Shown: positions 51,478 through 60,799, numbered from the stretch's first letter. The stretch: 64,000 nucleotides of DNA from JANPIX01 sp031425195 (GCA_031425195.1 JANPIX010000004.1:62001-126000), one strand, 5' to 3'. Numbers and translations are program-made. The notes: generated by a model from the sequence alone, not told the origin.

Positions 51478-52587
51478 TCAGCGTTTCTTCATCAGATCGC
51501 GCGCCTGTGTCACCCAGTTGTCGCGGGTCACGCGGCCCTTGAAACCTTCCAGATTGTCGTCAACCCACGCGATTTCGGCGGGCGTCCAGGCGGCAATTTG
51601 ATCAAAATGATAAAATCCAAGCCTGTGGCACAGGGCTTCCAGCTTTGGACCGATACCGACGATGGCCTTCAGGTCGTCAGCACGGCCTTCCCGGGGTGCG
51701 GTTATGCCCGCAGGTTTGCCCGAATGGGCCACAGACGCGGGTTTGCCAACAGAATCGGCAGGCGCTTCTTGCAGGGTGATGCCACTTTTGTCCAGAACGG
51801 CATCACGCCCCGGCAATGGCTCCAACTCTGGCCCTTTGGCGGGGGTTGCGGGTTCTGCCGGATGATCGGGTCTTGACGCGCGCCCAAGCCACGGCGTCAG
51901 CATCGGAACCTCGTCCCCCTGAATACGCTTGACCGTATCGCGAAGGTCCACCGCCAGCTGCGCGCTTGCGTTGTATTTCGTGCGCCCGGAATCGTGCTCT
52001 TTCAGACTGGTCAGCCCGCCCAACGGCTCTGACGCATATCGCCCATTCTGCGGCCCCGGCACCGGCACTTCGCCCGCGGAAAAACGGGTGATAAGCGCGC
52101 GAAGCTTGTCGGGCGTCAGATCTTCGTAATAATCCTTGCCGATCTGGGCCATCGGCGCATTGGTACACGCCCCCAGACATTCCACTTCTTCCCACGAAAA
52201 CTTGCCATCTGCCGACGGGATATGCGCCTTTGGGTTGATCATTTCGCGGCAGACGGCAACCAGATCTTCCGCCCCGCAAATCATGCAGGACGTGGTGCCG
52301 CATATCTGAATATGGGCCACCGATCCAACCGGTTGCAGTTGGAACATGAAATAGAACGTCGCCACTTCCAACGCGCGGATATAGGCCATGCCCAGCATGT
52401 CGGCCACATGTTCAATGGCCGGGCGGGACAACCAGCCTTCCTGTTCCTGCGCGCGCCACAGCAGCGGGATGATGGCACTTGCCTGCCGCCCTTCAGGGTA
52501 TTTCGTCATCTGTCCGCGTGCCCATTCAAGATTGGCCGGAGTGAAGTTGAACGAGGCAGGCTGAACAGGATGAAGACGGCGGAGCAT
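51478..52587 (-). CDS. nuoE: NADH-quinone oxidoreductase subunit E with HhH extension
   Basis: The 369-residue subunit has a thioredoxin-like 2Fe-2S domain with C96, C101, C137 and C141 and the RPAIEHVADMLGMAYIRALEVATFYFMFQLQPVG core. E. coli NuoE is about 166 residues. Here a Pro/Ala linker (about 230-297) leads to a helix-hairpin-helix domain at about 298-366. Rhodobacter NuoE proteins are known to be long in this way. The ATG at 52587 follows AAGGTCACC; sequence upstream in frame is not NuoE. Confidence 0.94.
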   Translation of the reverse strand: MLRRLHPVQPASFNFTPANLEWARGQMTKYPEGRQASAIIPLLWRAQEQEGWLSRPAIEHVADMLGMAYIRALEVATFYFMFQLQPVGSVAHIQICGTTSCMICGAEDLVAVCREMINPKAHIPSADGKFSWEEVECLGACTNAPMAQIGKDYYEDLTPDKLRALITRFSAGEVPVPGPQNGRYASEPLGGLTSLKEHDSGRTKYNASAQLAVDLRDTVKRIQGDEVPMLTPWLGRASRPDHPAEPATPAKGPELEPLPGRDAVLDKSGITLQEAPADSVGKPASVAHSGKPAGITAPREGRADDLKAIVGIGPKLEALCHRLGFYHFDQIAAWTPAEIAWVDDNLEGFKGRVTRDNWVTQARDLMKKR

Positions 52588-52651
52588 CAGAAGGTGACCT
52601 TGAAACAGATTGAAACCGATGGACGGATTGCTTGGGCGCGGGCAGGCAACG

Positions 52652-53890
52652 TCACCGGTCAATCTCCCCGAACACGACGTCCATCGTGCCGATGATCGCG
52701 CTGACATCGGCAAGCTGGTGGCCGCTGCACATATAGTCGATTGCCTGAAGATGCGGAAAGCCCGGACCGCGGATTTTGGTTCGGTAAGGCTTGTTCGTGC
52801 CATCCGAAACAAGGAACACGCCGAATTCACCCTTGGGTGCCTCGACCGCGACATAGACTTCGCCGGCGGGAACGTGAAAGCCTTCGGTGTACAGCTTGAA
52901 GTGATGGATCAACGCCTCCATCGACGTCTTCATCTCGCCGCGCGTGGGCGGGGTCAGCTTGCCGCGAGCCAGAACGTCGCCGGGTTCCTGACGCAGTTTG
53001 GCAATCGCCTGACGGATGATCGACGTCGATTCCCGCATCTCCGCCATGCGGCAAAGATAGCGGTCATAGCAGTCACCGTTGATGCCGACGGGTATCTTGA
53101 ACTCGAACTCGTCATAGCACTCGTAGGGCTGGGCGCGCCGCAAATCCCAGGCCATGCCAGACCCGCGCACCATGACACCGGAAAACGCCCAGTCCTGAAC
53201 ATCCTGTTCGGTGACGACGCCGATGTCGACATTGCGCTGTTTGAAGATACGGTTCTCGGTCAGCAGCCCGTCGATATCGTCAAGCACACGCGGAAACTTC
53301 ACGGCCCACTGGTCGATATCTTCGATCAATTGGGGCGAAAGATCCTGATGGACGCCGCCGGGGCGGAAGTAATTGGCGTGCAGGCGCGACCCGCTGGCGC
53401 GTTCGTAAAAGATCATCAGCTTTTCACGCTCTTCAAACCCCCAGAGCGGCGGGGTCAGCGCGCCCACATCCATGGCCTGCGTGGTGACGTTCAGAAGGTG
53501 GTTCAGGATACGACCGATTTCGCAATACAGCACACGGATCAACGATGCGCGCCGGGGGATCAACGTGCCCGTCAGCTTTTCGATGGCAAGACACCAGGCA
53601 TGTTCCTGATTCATCGGTGCCACATAATCCAGGCGGTCGAAATACGGCAGGTTCTGCAGATAGGTCCGGCTTTCCATCAGCTTTTCAGTGCCACGGTGCA
53701 GCAGCCCGATATGCGGATCGCAGCGTTCCACGATTTCACCGTCGAGTTCAAGAACAAGACGCAAAACACCATGTGCTGCAGGGTGTTGCGGGCCGAAGTT
53801 GATGTTGAAATTGCGGATCTTCTGCTCACCCGTCTCCAGGTCCTTGGACCCGTCATCATAGGTGTTCACGCGGATGTCGCCGTCCATCAT
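52652..53890 (-). CDS. nuoD: NADH-quinone oxidoreductase subunit D
   Basis: The 412-residue subunit is the 49-kDa homologue, with INFGPQHPAAHGVLRLVLELDGEIVE near the start, LHRGTEKLMESRTYLQNLPYFDRLDYV and the C-terminal APKGEFGVFLVSDG. It binds quinone together with NuoB. It begins four bases inside the sulfotransferase stop. Confidence 0.97.
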   Translation of the reverse strand: MMDGDIRVNTYDDGSKDLETGEQKIRNFNINFGPQHPAAHGVLRLVLELDGEIVERCDPHIGLLHRGTEKLMESRTYLQNLPYFDRLDYVAPMNQEHAWCLAIEKLTGTLIPRRASLIRVLYCEIGRILNHLLNVTTQAMDVGALTPPLWGFEEREKLMIFYERASGSRLHANYFRPGGVHQDLSPQLIEDIDQWAVKFPRVLDDIDGLLTENRIFKQRNVDIGVVTEQDVQDWAFSGVMVRGSGMAWDLRRAQPYECYDEFEFKIPVGINGDCYDRYLCRMAEMRESTSIIRQAIAKLRQEPGDVLARGKLTPPTRGEMKTSMEALIHHFKLYTEGFHVPAGEVYVAVEAPKGEFGVFLVSDGTNKPYRTKIRGPGFPHLQAIDYMCSGHQLADVSAIIGTMDVVFGEIDR

Positions 53891-54768
53891 TGGGTCACCT
53901 CTTTCATGTTCGCGCGCCAGACATCCGGCAGGTCGGGATATGCGTCGGCAACGTAATCGTATTGTGGCCGCAACGCCACCCGGGCCCGGGCCTGTTGATC
54001 CGGCGTCATCGCCAGTGCAAGGCCCGCGTGCACTTTCCGCTCAAAGTTGGGTTTGGACCCTGTGAGGCCAAGAAATGACCACACTCTGGCCATGCCCGCC
54101 GGGGTCAACATATCCTCGCTGAATTGCACCAACAGGCGGTCGGGTGCAATGGCGTGACGCAATTTTTCGATCGCCCCGGCATAGTCACCCCGCCCGCCCA
54201 TGTAGGGATTGGTGTCCACCGCGGCATCAAAGCGTTGCGCCACAGTTGCAGCAAAAGCGTCAGGTGCAGTCAGGCCTTGCCGGGCCTGCATGCGCAAGTG
54301 GCTCCACATCCGGGCGACGGGGTCGCGAAGCAGATACAGAAACCTCACATCCGGCGCGATGTTTGCCATCGCGATGAGGGTGCCCACTGGCAGGGTGGCA
54401 TAGGCAGGCGTGAAATCACCAACAATCTTTTGCCCGGCCAAGCCCGACATCAGATAGGCGCAGTAAGCGTCCGTATTCAGGCTGCGCTGCGACAGAACCG
54501 CAATCCAATCGTGCAGATCTGCAATTCGTCGGCGCAGCTGGTGTTGCTTGGCCGCCGGTGCCGAAGCCAGCTCAAGGCCAAGCCGCGTTGCTTCGGCCAG
54601 ATGACTTTTGATCCGCCGTTCCAGATGATCGGATCCGATCGCATTGAAATAATGCAGTTCCTTGATCGTACGGAAATGGCAATCAGGATGCGCCGCCAAT
54701 TCGCGATGAAGCCACGACGTGCCCGCTTTGGTTGCCCCGACGCAGATCAGGATGGCAGGATCCTGCAT
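53887..54768 (-). CDS. PAPS-dependent sulfotransferase-like protein within nuo operon
   Basis: The 293-residue protein has the 5'-phosphosulfate loop GATKAGTSWL at residues 11-20 and a 3'-phosphate-binding RDPVARMWSHLRM at about 148-160, with VGDFTPAYATLP between them. These are the PAPS sulfotransferase hallmarks. The substrate is unknown. It lies between nuoC and nuoD: five bases after nuoC, and its stop overlaps the nuoD start by four bases, so it is translated with complex I. The start ATG 54768 is preferred over an in-frame extension inside nuoC. Confidence 0.72.
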   Translation of the reverse strand: MQDPAILICVGATKAGTSWLHRELAAHPDCHFRTIKELHYFNAIGSDHLERRIKSHLAEATRLGLELASAPAAKQHQLRRRIADLHDWIAVLSQRSLNTDAYCAYLMSGLAGQKIVGDFTPAYATLPVGTLIAMANIAPDVRFLYLLRDPVARMWSHLRMQARQGLTAPDAFAATVAQRFDAAVDTNPYMGGRGDYAGAIEKLRHAIAPDRLLVQFSEDMLTPAGMARVWSFLGLTGSKPNFERKVHAGLALAMTPDQQARARVALRPQYDYVADAYPDLPDVWRANMKEVTQ

Positions 54769-54772
54769 CGCG

Positions 54773-55375
54773 TCAGACCGCTTTCTTCTCATCACCCGGC
54801 AGGATGTATTCGGCACCTTCCCATGGCGACATGAAATCGAACTGCCGGTATTCCTGCACAAGTTTGACAGGTTCATACACAACACGCTTGAGCACCTCGT
54901 CATAGCGCACTTCGGTATACCCGGTGGTCGGGAAATCCTTGCGCAACGGATAGCCGCGAAAGCCATAGTCAGTCAGCAGGCGGCGCAGATCAGGGTGGCC
55001 CGAAAACAGGATACCGAACATGTCGAACACTTCCCGCTCGAACCAGTTCGCGGCGGGATAGACACTGGTGATCGAGGGCAAAATCTCGTCATCCGCGTGC
55101 GCCACACGAAGGCGGATGCGGTGGTTCTGATGCATCGACAAAAAGATGTAGATCACATCGAAACGGGGGTGCCGTTCCGGCCGGTCAATTGCGGTCAGGT
55201 CGACCAGGGTGGTGAACCGGCACGCGCTGTCGGATTTCAGGAAATCAGCAGTCCGGACAAGATGCGCGGGCAGAATCGTCAGCGTCAGTTCGCCAAATGC
55301 GACTGTAGCATTCTGCACGACATCGGGCAGCCGCAGCGAGATATGCGCGGCAAGTTCGTTCAGTGCGTCCGACAT
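54773..55375 (-). CDS. nuoC: NADH-quinone oxidoreductase subunit C
   Basis: The 200-residue 30-kDa subunit has ASVYPAANWFEREVFDMFGI-like SVYPAANWFEREVFDMFGILF and the C-terminal GYPLRKDFPTTGYTEVRYD hallmark. It is separate from nuoD, as in Paracoccus and Rhodobacter, unlike the fused E. coli nuoCD. Confidence 0.96.
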   Translation of the reverse strand: MSDALNELAAHISLRLPDVVQNATVAFGELTLTILPAHLVRTADFLKSDSACRFTTLVDLTAIDRPERHPRFDVIYIFLSMHQNHRIRLRVAHADDEILPSITSVYPAANWFEREVFDMFGILFSGHPDLRRLLTDYGFRGYPLRKDFPTTGYTEVRYDEVLKRVVYEPVKLVQEYRQFDFMSPWEGAEYILPGDEKKAV

Positions 55376-55385
55376 GGGCCACCTC

Positions 55386-55910
55386 TTATCGTGTCAGGGT
55401 TCCGGTGCGGCGGATTTTGCGCTGCAGCTGCAGGATGCCGTAAAGCAAAGCCTCGGCCGTGGGCGGACAGCCGGGAACGTAAATGTCCACGGGCACAACC
55501 CGGTCACAGCCGCGCACCACGCTGTAGCTGTAATGGTAATACCCGCCGCCATTGGCGCACGACCCCATGCTGATGACATAGCGGGGTTCGGGCATCTGAT
55601 CGTAAACCTTGCGCAGCGCCGGAGCCATCTTGTTCGTTAGGGTGCCCGCCACGATCATCAGGTCAGATTGGCGCGGCGAGGCGCGGGGTGCCGTGCCGAA
55701 CCGCTCCAGATCATAGCGCGGCATCGACGTGTGCATCATTTCAACAGCGCAGCAGGCCAGACCGAATGTCATCCAGTGCAAACTGCCGTTCCGCGCCCAG
55801 TTGATCACGTCTTCTGTGGATGTCAGAAGAAAGCCCTTGTCTGTCAATTCCCGGTTCAGGGACTGCACCGCAACTTCAGAATCGCCGCCTGCCGTATTGA
55901 CGCCTGCCAT
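55386..55910 (-). CDS. nuoB: NADH-quinone oxidoreductase subunit B
   Basis: The 174-residue subunit carries cluster N2: C53, C54 (GLACCAVEMM), C118 (SMGSCANGGG) and C148 (VPGCPPTAEALLYG). It passes electrons to quinone. The ATG at 55910 shares its A with the nuoA stop (TGATG); two other ATGs lie just upstream in frame. Confidence 0.96.
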   Translation of the reverse strand: MAGVNTAGGDSEVAVQSLNRELTDKGFLLTSTEDVINWARNGSLHWMTFGLACCAVEMMHTSMPRYDLERFGTAPRASPRQSDLMIVAGTLTNKMAPALRKVYDQMPEPRYVISMGSCANGGGYYHYSYSVVRGCDRVVPVDIYVPGCPPTAEALLYGILQLQRKIRRTGTLTR

Positions 55911-56275
55911 CACGCCCATTCCAGCGCCCCCTTCTTCCATTCGTAGACAAAGCCCACGGTCAGCACGCCCAGAAACACCATCATCGACCAGAACCCTGCC
56001 ATCGACACCTCTCCAAAGGCCACGGCCCATGGGAACAGGAACGCCACTTCAAGATCGAATATGATGAACAGGATTGAAACGAGGTAAAAGCGCACATCGA
56101 ACTTCATCCGTGCGTCGTCAAAGGCGTTAAATCCGCATTCGTAGGCGGAAACCTTTTCAGGGTCCGGATTGCGGACAGCAATCAGGGCTGCAGCCAATAG
56201 AAGGACAAGTCCTAAACCGATTGCCAGCGCTAGAAAGATCAGAATCGGCAAATACTCTCGAAGAAGGATGTCCAC
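55910..56275 (-). CDS. nuoA: NADH-quinone oxidoreductase subunit A
   Basis: The 121-residue membrane subunit has three helices and the conserved YECGFNAFDDARMKFDVRFYLVSILFIIFDLEVAFLFPWAVAF core in pieces. It starts at a GTG preceded by AAGGAG nine bases upstream. It is the first nuo gene, 161 bases from the upstream nuclease gene on the same strand. Confidence 0.96.
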   Translation of the reverse strand: MDILLREYLPILIFLALAIGLGLVLLLAAALIAVRNPDPEKVSAYECGFNAFDDARMKFDVRFYLVSILFIIFDLEVAFLFPWAVAFGEVSMAGFWSMMVFLGVLTVGFVYEWKKGALEWA

Positions 56276-56343
56276 GAGATGCTCCTTTTTGCTGGCAACG
56301 GGTGCGAGAGGCGGCCCGGCTGGCCTGCGGCTTCTTTGGCAAT

Positions 56344-56372
56344 CGTTTACCCCGCCACCATGGCAGGGTCAA
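56344..56372 (-). promoter_or_regulatory. Putative sigma-70 promoter of the nuo operon
   Basis: Read on the minus strand, TTGACC (56367-56372), a 17-base spacer and TAAACG (56344-56349) make a good vegetative promoter, about 69 bases from the nuoA GTG. A weaker EcfG-like GGAAC-N17-GGTT (56371-56396) overlaps it upstream. Promoter activity is inferred from the pattern and position only. Confidence 0.5.
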
Positions 56373-56436
56373 CCGAAGGCAGGCGCAAAATGTTCCCTGC
56401 GACAAGGGGTTCACGCACCCGCCCACGCCGCCGGCA

Positions 56437-57006
56437 TCAGCACCATCCGGCCCTGTGTCCACCCTGATAAGAACGGGCATGCCCCGCCGTGATCATCTTC
56501 CGCGACACCGCCTGCCCGTCCAGCGTAATGCTGATCAGGGCGCGGTCGTAGCGATCTGTCCCGGCCCGCGTGACGGACAGGTTCTGCGCGCGAAAAATCA
56601 TGGCCCGAAGCGCCCAGGTGGCCTGTTGTGCGGCTATGAATTCCGACACGCATTGCGGCGAAAACAGTTCGGGCGCGTCAAAACCCGTCAGGCGCGCCCG
56701 TTCCGGTGCGCGGCCAGAACACCAGAGACTGACAGTGTCCCCGTCAACCACCGAAAGCACACGGCAATCGCCACGGGCCCCAACCACGGGCCGCGCAATG
56801 GCATTGATGGCGTCTGCACCCAATGGAAGCACCAAAAGACCAAGGATGGACACAAAGATGATGGCCCGCAGATAGAACAAGGGATCGGCGACGCGGCGCA
56901 TCCAGTGTCGCCATCGGCCGGGTGGTCGTGAAGGCGCCCCCATCGACCAGCGAGGAGCAGAACGGTAATCCCGGCTGAAGGGAACAACAGTGTTGCGGCG
57001 TTTCAT
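56437..57006 (-). CDS. Membrane-anchored thermonuclease (SNase-like)
   Basis: The 189-residue protein has an N-terminal basic stretch, a membrane helix at about 45-65 (YLRAIIFVSILGLLVLPLG) and a staphylococcal-nuclease domain. The active-site set matches: VDGDTVSLW, R105 and D110/E113 in RLTGFDAPE, and R155 in DRYDRALI. It probably degrades nucleic acids in the periplasm. It lies six bases after the DegT gene in an operon with it and the MFS gene. Confidence 0.8.
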   Translation of the reverse strand: MKRRNTVVPFSRDYRSAPRWSMGAPSRPPGRWRHWMRRVADPLFYLRAIIFVSILGLLVLPLGADAINAIARPVVGARGDCRVLSVVDGDTVSLWCSGRAPERARLTGFDAPELFSPQCVSEFIAAQQATWALRAMIFRAQNLSVTRAGTDRYDRALISITLDGQAVSRKMITAGHARSYQGGHRAGWC

Positions 57007-57012
57007 CTGCCC

Positions 57013-58230
57013 TTAACCCGCCGCCTCGTTCGCCCCCGACGCACCCTTTTGCCAGACGGCCGCCACCTCGGCCCGGATGATGCGGGCGATCAGTGCGACA
57101 TCCGCAGGCGTGAAGGTCAGTGGAAGGCGAAGATCAATCAGCCCCGCAAGGATGCGGTCGGTTTCCGGCATGACCGGCGGATCAGCAAACTGCCAGTGGG
57201 AATAGCGGCTGGTGAAGGCAACCGGATCGGCTGCGCCGAACCACTTCAATTCAACCCCCCGCGCGGCACAACGCGCCAGAAGATCAGCCACCAGATGGCC
57301 CGGCCAATCCGGCAAAAGGAACTGGAACGATGATCCGACATAGGCTTCATCGTCTGGGCGATGAGTCAGGATCAGACCCGGGGTGTCGGCCAACCCCGCC
57401 TCCATCGTCTGATACAAATGCTTCCACCGCGCCACCCGGTCGGCAAGCACCCGCAACTGCGGGCGCAGGATCGCTGCACGCAGATTGTCCATGCGTCCTG
57501 ATATGTTGGGCATGTCCAGACGCAGGCCTTCGAACACCGCCGGGTCGGGGGCGGCACGGTGGCGGGCGTAAAGCATGTAACTGCCAGACAGCAGCACCGA
57601 TTTTGCGGCAAGAACCGGGTCATCGGTGATCAGAAAACCGCCCTCGCCGGAATTGACGTGTTTGTAGGTCTGCATGGAATAGCATCCTATGACACCGTGT
57701 CGGCCGGACGGCACCCCCCGAAACGACGCGCCCATCGTGTGTGCGCAATCCTCGACCACTCTGACACCTGCGCCATCGCACATCGCCATAAGCCGGTCCA
57801 TATCGCAAACATGCCCCCGCATGTGGCTGAGCAGCAAGACATCCGCCTGCCCGAGTTTCTGCGCCAGATCATCAAGGTCGATTGTGAGATCAGGCGTAAC
57901 ACCCACGAAGATCGGCCGCGCACCCAAGGACGCGATGGCACCCGGGACAGGGGCCAGCGTAAAGGCATTCGACAATACCCCATCGCCCGGCTTGACCCCC
58001 AGGGCGCGAAGGGCCGTGGCCATGGCATAGCCACCCGACGCCACGGCCAGACAATACCGCGCACCTGTCAGGGCGGCGAATTCTTCCTCCAGAAGCGCTG
58101 TCTGCGCTATTTCGTCCGGGGCCGTGTTGTAACGGTGAAGCCGGCCATGCCGCAAAACCGCAATGGCGGCCTCGATCCCTTCTTCCGGAATTTGCTCTTG
58201 CTGCGTGAAACTGCCGGTAAAGCGCTCCAT
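57013..58230 (-). CDS. DegT/DnrJ/EryC1/StrS family aminotransferase
   Basis: The 405-residue PLP enzyme has the cofactor aspartate in VVEDCAHTMGA (D161), the Schiff-base lysine in YSMQTYKHVNSGEGGFL (K190) and the conserved GEGGFLITDD segment. The family aminates sugar nucleotides or ketones in cell-wall, antibiotic and compatible-solute pathways. The substrate is unknown and no sugar-nucleotide genes adjoin it. It starts two bases after the MFS gene stop, so they are co-transcribed. Confidence 0.82.
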   Translation of the reverse strand: MERFTGSFTQQEQIPEEGIEAAIAVLRHGRLHRYNTAPDEIAQTALLEEEFAALTGARYCLAVASGGYAMATALRALGVKPGDGVLSNAFTLAPVPGAIASLGARPIFVGVTPDLTIDLDDLAQKLGQADVLLLSHMRGHVCDMDRLMAMCDGAGVRVVEDCAHTMGASFRGVPSGRHGVIGCYSMQTYKHVNSGEGGFLITDDPVLAAKSVLLSGSYMLYARHRAAPDPAVFEGLRLDMPNISGRMDNLRAAILRPQLRVLADRVARWKHLYQTMEAGLADTPGLILTHRPDDEAYVGSSFQFLLPDWPGHLVADLLARCAARGVELKWFGAADPVAFTSRYSHWQFADPPVMPETDRILAGLIDLRLPLTFTPADVALIARIIRAEVAAVWQKGASGANEAAG

Positions 58231-58232
58231 CG

Positions 58233-59462
58233 TCAGGCCACCTCGTGCTTGGGCGATTTGATCAGGGTCAGAAACATGATCAACGAAACAAGGATCAGCG
58301 CCGCCGCCGTGTAGAAGGCGATGTCAGGGCTGATGATCGGCGCACCGGGCGTCAGGAACCAGCCGAAAATCTGCGTGAAGAACACGGTTCCGCCCAGCAT
58401 CGCGATGTTCATGATGGATGCCAGACCACCCTGCAATTCGCCCTGCGCATCTTCGGGCACGGCTTTTGACAGGATCGCGGTCAGCATGGGATGCACAAAG
58501 CCTTCGGGGCCATGAACAATAAACAGCAGGACAACCGCCGTCAAACTTCCGGCAAGCCCGTAACCGATGGCTGCGATGACGGCGCAGATCATGCCGATCA
58601 GCGCCACGCGATGTTCGCCAAAGCGCGCCACCGCAGGCCCGGTAAGAAGGCCCTGAAACAGGGCGGTGACCACGCCAAAAGCCGCCAGTGACAAGCCGAC
58701 GACGGCTTCGGTCCAGCCGAACTTAGCTATTCCCCAGAATGACCAGATCGCTGGATAGACGGATGAAGCAAAGAAATAGACGCCCAGCACGGCGCAAAGT
58801 GGCATGACACCGCCATAACGACGGAATACCGCCAGCGTGCCAAAAGGGTTGGCGCGCCGCCATTCAAACTTTCGGCGCTTCTCGACGGTCAGGGTTTCGG
58901 GCAACACGAACCAGCCATAAACGAAGTTCAGCGCGGATATGACTGCCGCGGCATAAAATGGCACGCGCGGCCCGAACTCACCCAAAAGACCACCGATTGC
59001 CGGCCCCAGCACAAACCCGACCCCGAACGCCGCCCCCATCATTCCGAATGCCTTTGCCCGCGCCGCAGGCTCGGTGACATCGGCGATATAGGCGTTGGCG
59101 ATCACATAGGACGAACCGCAAAGCCCCGCCACGGCCCGTCCGACGAACAGCCAGAACAGCGACGGCGCAAGGGCGGAAAACAGATAATCCACCCCAAGAC
59201 CGAACACCGCCAGCAACAACAGCGGCCGGCGGCCGAACCGGTCGGACAGATTGCCCATCAGTGGCGAAAAGGCGAATTGGGTGATCGAAAAGGCAAAGAA
59301 CATCCAGCCGCCGATGACGGATGCCTGCGCCAGCGTCATGTCGCCCACATCCTCGATCAGACGCGGAAGCACCGGCATGATCAGGCCAAACCCCATCATG
59401 TCCAGAAAGACCGTGATCAGGACGAAGGTCACCGCGTGGCGAGTGGGGGCGGCAGGGGCCAT
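58233..59462 (-). CDS. MFS transporter, TetA-like (TCR) type
   Basis: The 409-residue protein has twelve helices, an N-terminal TVFLDMMGFGLIMPVLPRL-like FLDMMGFGLIMPVLP segment, motif A GNLSDRFGRRPLL and motif C-like GFVLGPAIGGLLGEFG. This is the TetA/TCR efflux family. The substrate is unknown; the DegT and nuclease genes follow in the same operon. It diverges from the second MFS gene over about 170 bases. Confidence 0.83.
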   Translation of the reverse strand: MAPAAPTRHAVTFVLITVFLDMMGFGLIMPVLPRLIEDVGDMTLAQASVIGGWMFFAFSITQFAFSPLMGNLSDRFGRRPLLLLAVFGLGVDYLFSALAPSLFWLFVGRAVAGLCGSSYVIANAYIADVTEPAARAKAFGMMGAAFGVGFVLGPAIGGLLGEFGPRVPFYAAAVISALNFVYGWFVLPETLTVEKRRKFEWRRANPFGTLAVFRRYGGVMPLCAVLGVYFFASSVYPAIWSFWGIAKFGWTEAVVGLSLAAFGVVTALFQGLLTGPAVARFGEHRVALIGMICAVIAAIGYGLAGSLTAVVLLFIVHGPEGFVHPMLTAILSKAVPEDAQGELQGGLASIMNIAMLGGTVFFTQIFGWFLTPGAPIISPDIAFYTAAALILVSLIMFLTLIKSPKHEVA

Positions 59463-59630
59463 GGTGCAATCCTTGGTCTGGGCGCGCGGACACTAGGCCG
59501 GGGCAAGGCGCGTGTCAAAGGTTGGCACGCCCGGCCCGGCGTTGGGCGAAAGGGCGACAGTTCATCCTTGGCCGTTGCGGTTTCGCGCGGCATCTGCCAC
59601 CCCTGCCCGCATGTCAACACAGGTGCAGAA

Positions 59631-60788
59631 ATGACGGACCAGTCCAACCGAGGCGCACTTTGGGCATTGCTGTTTGGCAATCTGGTGATTGGCACCGGAG
59701 TTCTTTTGCCAGCCGGGATGCTGGGGGCCTTCATCACCGACTTCGACGTTCCGGCAGCTACGGCCGGGTTGCTCATGTTCGTGGGCGGGCTTGTCGTTGG
59801 CATCGGGGCACCTGTTCTGGCGGCACTGACGACGGCCATCGACCGTCGCATCCTGCTGACCGGATCGCTGTGCCTGTATGCGGCGGGGCATCTCGCGGCC
59901 AGTTTCACGCAGGACTTCCAGACGCTCATCTGGCTCCGGGCGGTGACGGTGATCGGCGCCGCGATATTCACGCCGCAGGCCGCAGCGACCGTGGGCCTGA
60001 TCGTTCCCGCAGCCAACAGGGGAAGTGCGATTGCCTTCATCTTCATCGGTTGGTCCTTGGCATCGGTCGTGGGCATCCCGATGGGCAGCGTGCTGGGAGA
60101 GTATTTGGGATGGCGACCCACCTTTCAGGTCATGGCGGCACTGTCGATGGCGGGCGCGGGGCTGATCTGGTTCGTGTTGCCGCGTGGGCTGTTCGTGTCG
60201 CGGATCAACCTGAGTGCGTGGATACGTGTACTGACCGACCCGCGCCTTCTTGTGGTGCTGTGCGTCACGATGTTTGCAATGGCGGGGCAATTCACTCTTT
60301 TTACCTATATCGCGCCCGTCTTGAAGATCGCATACGGCGCTGATGCACAGGACATTGCGCTGATCTTCCTGATTTCCGGCGTCATGGGGGTCACCGGCAA
60401 TTTTCTGGCATCGCGCCTTGCAGGGCGCATCGGCGTTGAAACGTCGATCCTTCTTGCGCTTGTGACAACCGCAGCGGGCCTGTGCGTGATCGCCCTTGGC
60501 TGGCAAAGCTTTGTCGCCTTCATGATCGGCACGGCGTTTTGGGGACTGGGCGGGTTTGCCGCCAATTCGTTGCAGCAAAGCCGACTGGTGGTGCTTGCCC
60601 CTGCCCTGGCAAGCGCCACTGTCGCGCTTAACACTTCATTCGTCTATCTTGGGCAGTCGTTGGGTTCGGTCAGCGGCGGGCTTTTGATCGGGGGCGGGCC
60701 ATCGGTCAGCATGGCGTGGGCCGCAGCCTTTCTCATCGTCTGCGGCATCGGCGCGTCGTGGACCGCCAGCCGCATCGCCCCAAGGTGA
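59631..60788 (+). CDS. MFS efflux transporter (AraJ-like)
   Basis: The 385-residue protein has twelve helices starting ALWALLFGNLVIGTGVLLPAGMLGAFITDF, a motif A-like loop ALTTAIDRRILLTGS and GSVLGEYLGWRPTFQ in the middle. It resembles the arabinose/sugar-efflux and purine-efflux type of MFS. The ATG at 59631 is the clear start; the frame extends upstream over the divergent MFS promoter without coding sense. Substrate unknown. Confidence 0.82.
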   Translation: MTDQSNRGALWALLFGNLVIGTGVLLPAGMLGAFITDFDVPAATAGLLMFVGGLVVGIGAPVLAALTTAIDRRILLTGSLCLYAAGHLAASFTQDFQTLIWLRAVTVIGAAIFTPQAAATVGLIVPAANRGSAIAFIFIGWSLASVVGIPMGSVLGEYLGWRPTFQVMAALSMAGAGLIWFVLPRGLFVSRINLSAWIRVLTDPRLLVVLCVTMFAMAGQFTLFTYIAPVLKIAYGADAQDIALIFLISGVMGVTGNFLASRLAGRIGVETSILLALVTTAAGLCVIALGWQSFVAFMIGTAFWGLGGFAANSLQQSRLVVLAPALASATVALNTSFVYLGQSLGSVSGGLLIGGGPSVSMAWAAAFLIVCGIGASWTASRIAPR

Positions 60789-60799
60789 AAGGCAGTGCC

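Noticed and set aside
52610..53956. A 448-codon plus-strand frame opposite nuoD
   Set aside because: It is antisense to the conserved NuoD and rich in His/Arg, a shadow pattern.
56371..56396. EcfG-like GGAAC-N17-GGTT upstream of nuoA
   Set aside because: It has one extra base of spacing and overlaps a better sigma-70 promoter; probably chance, so it is not listed separately.
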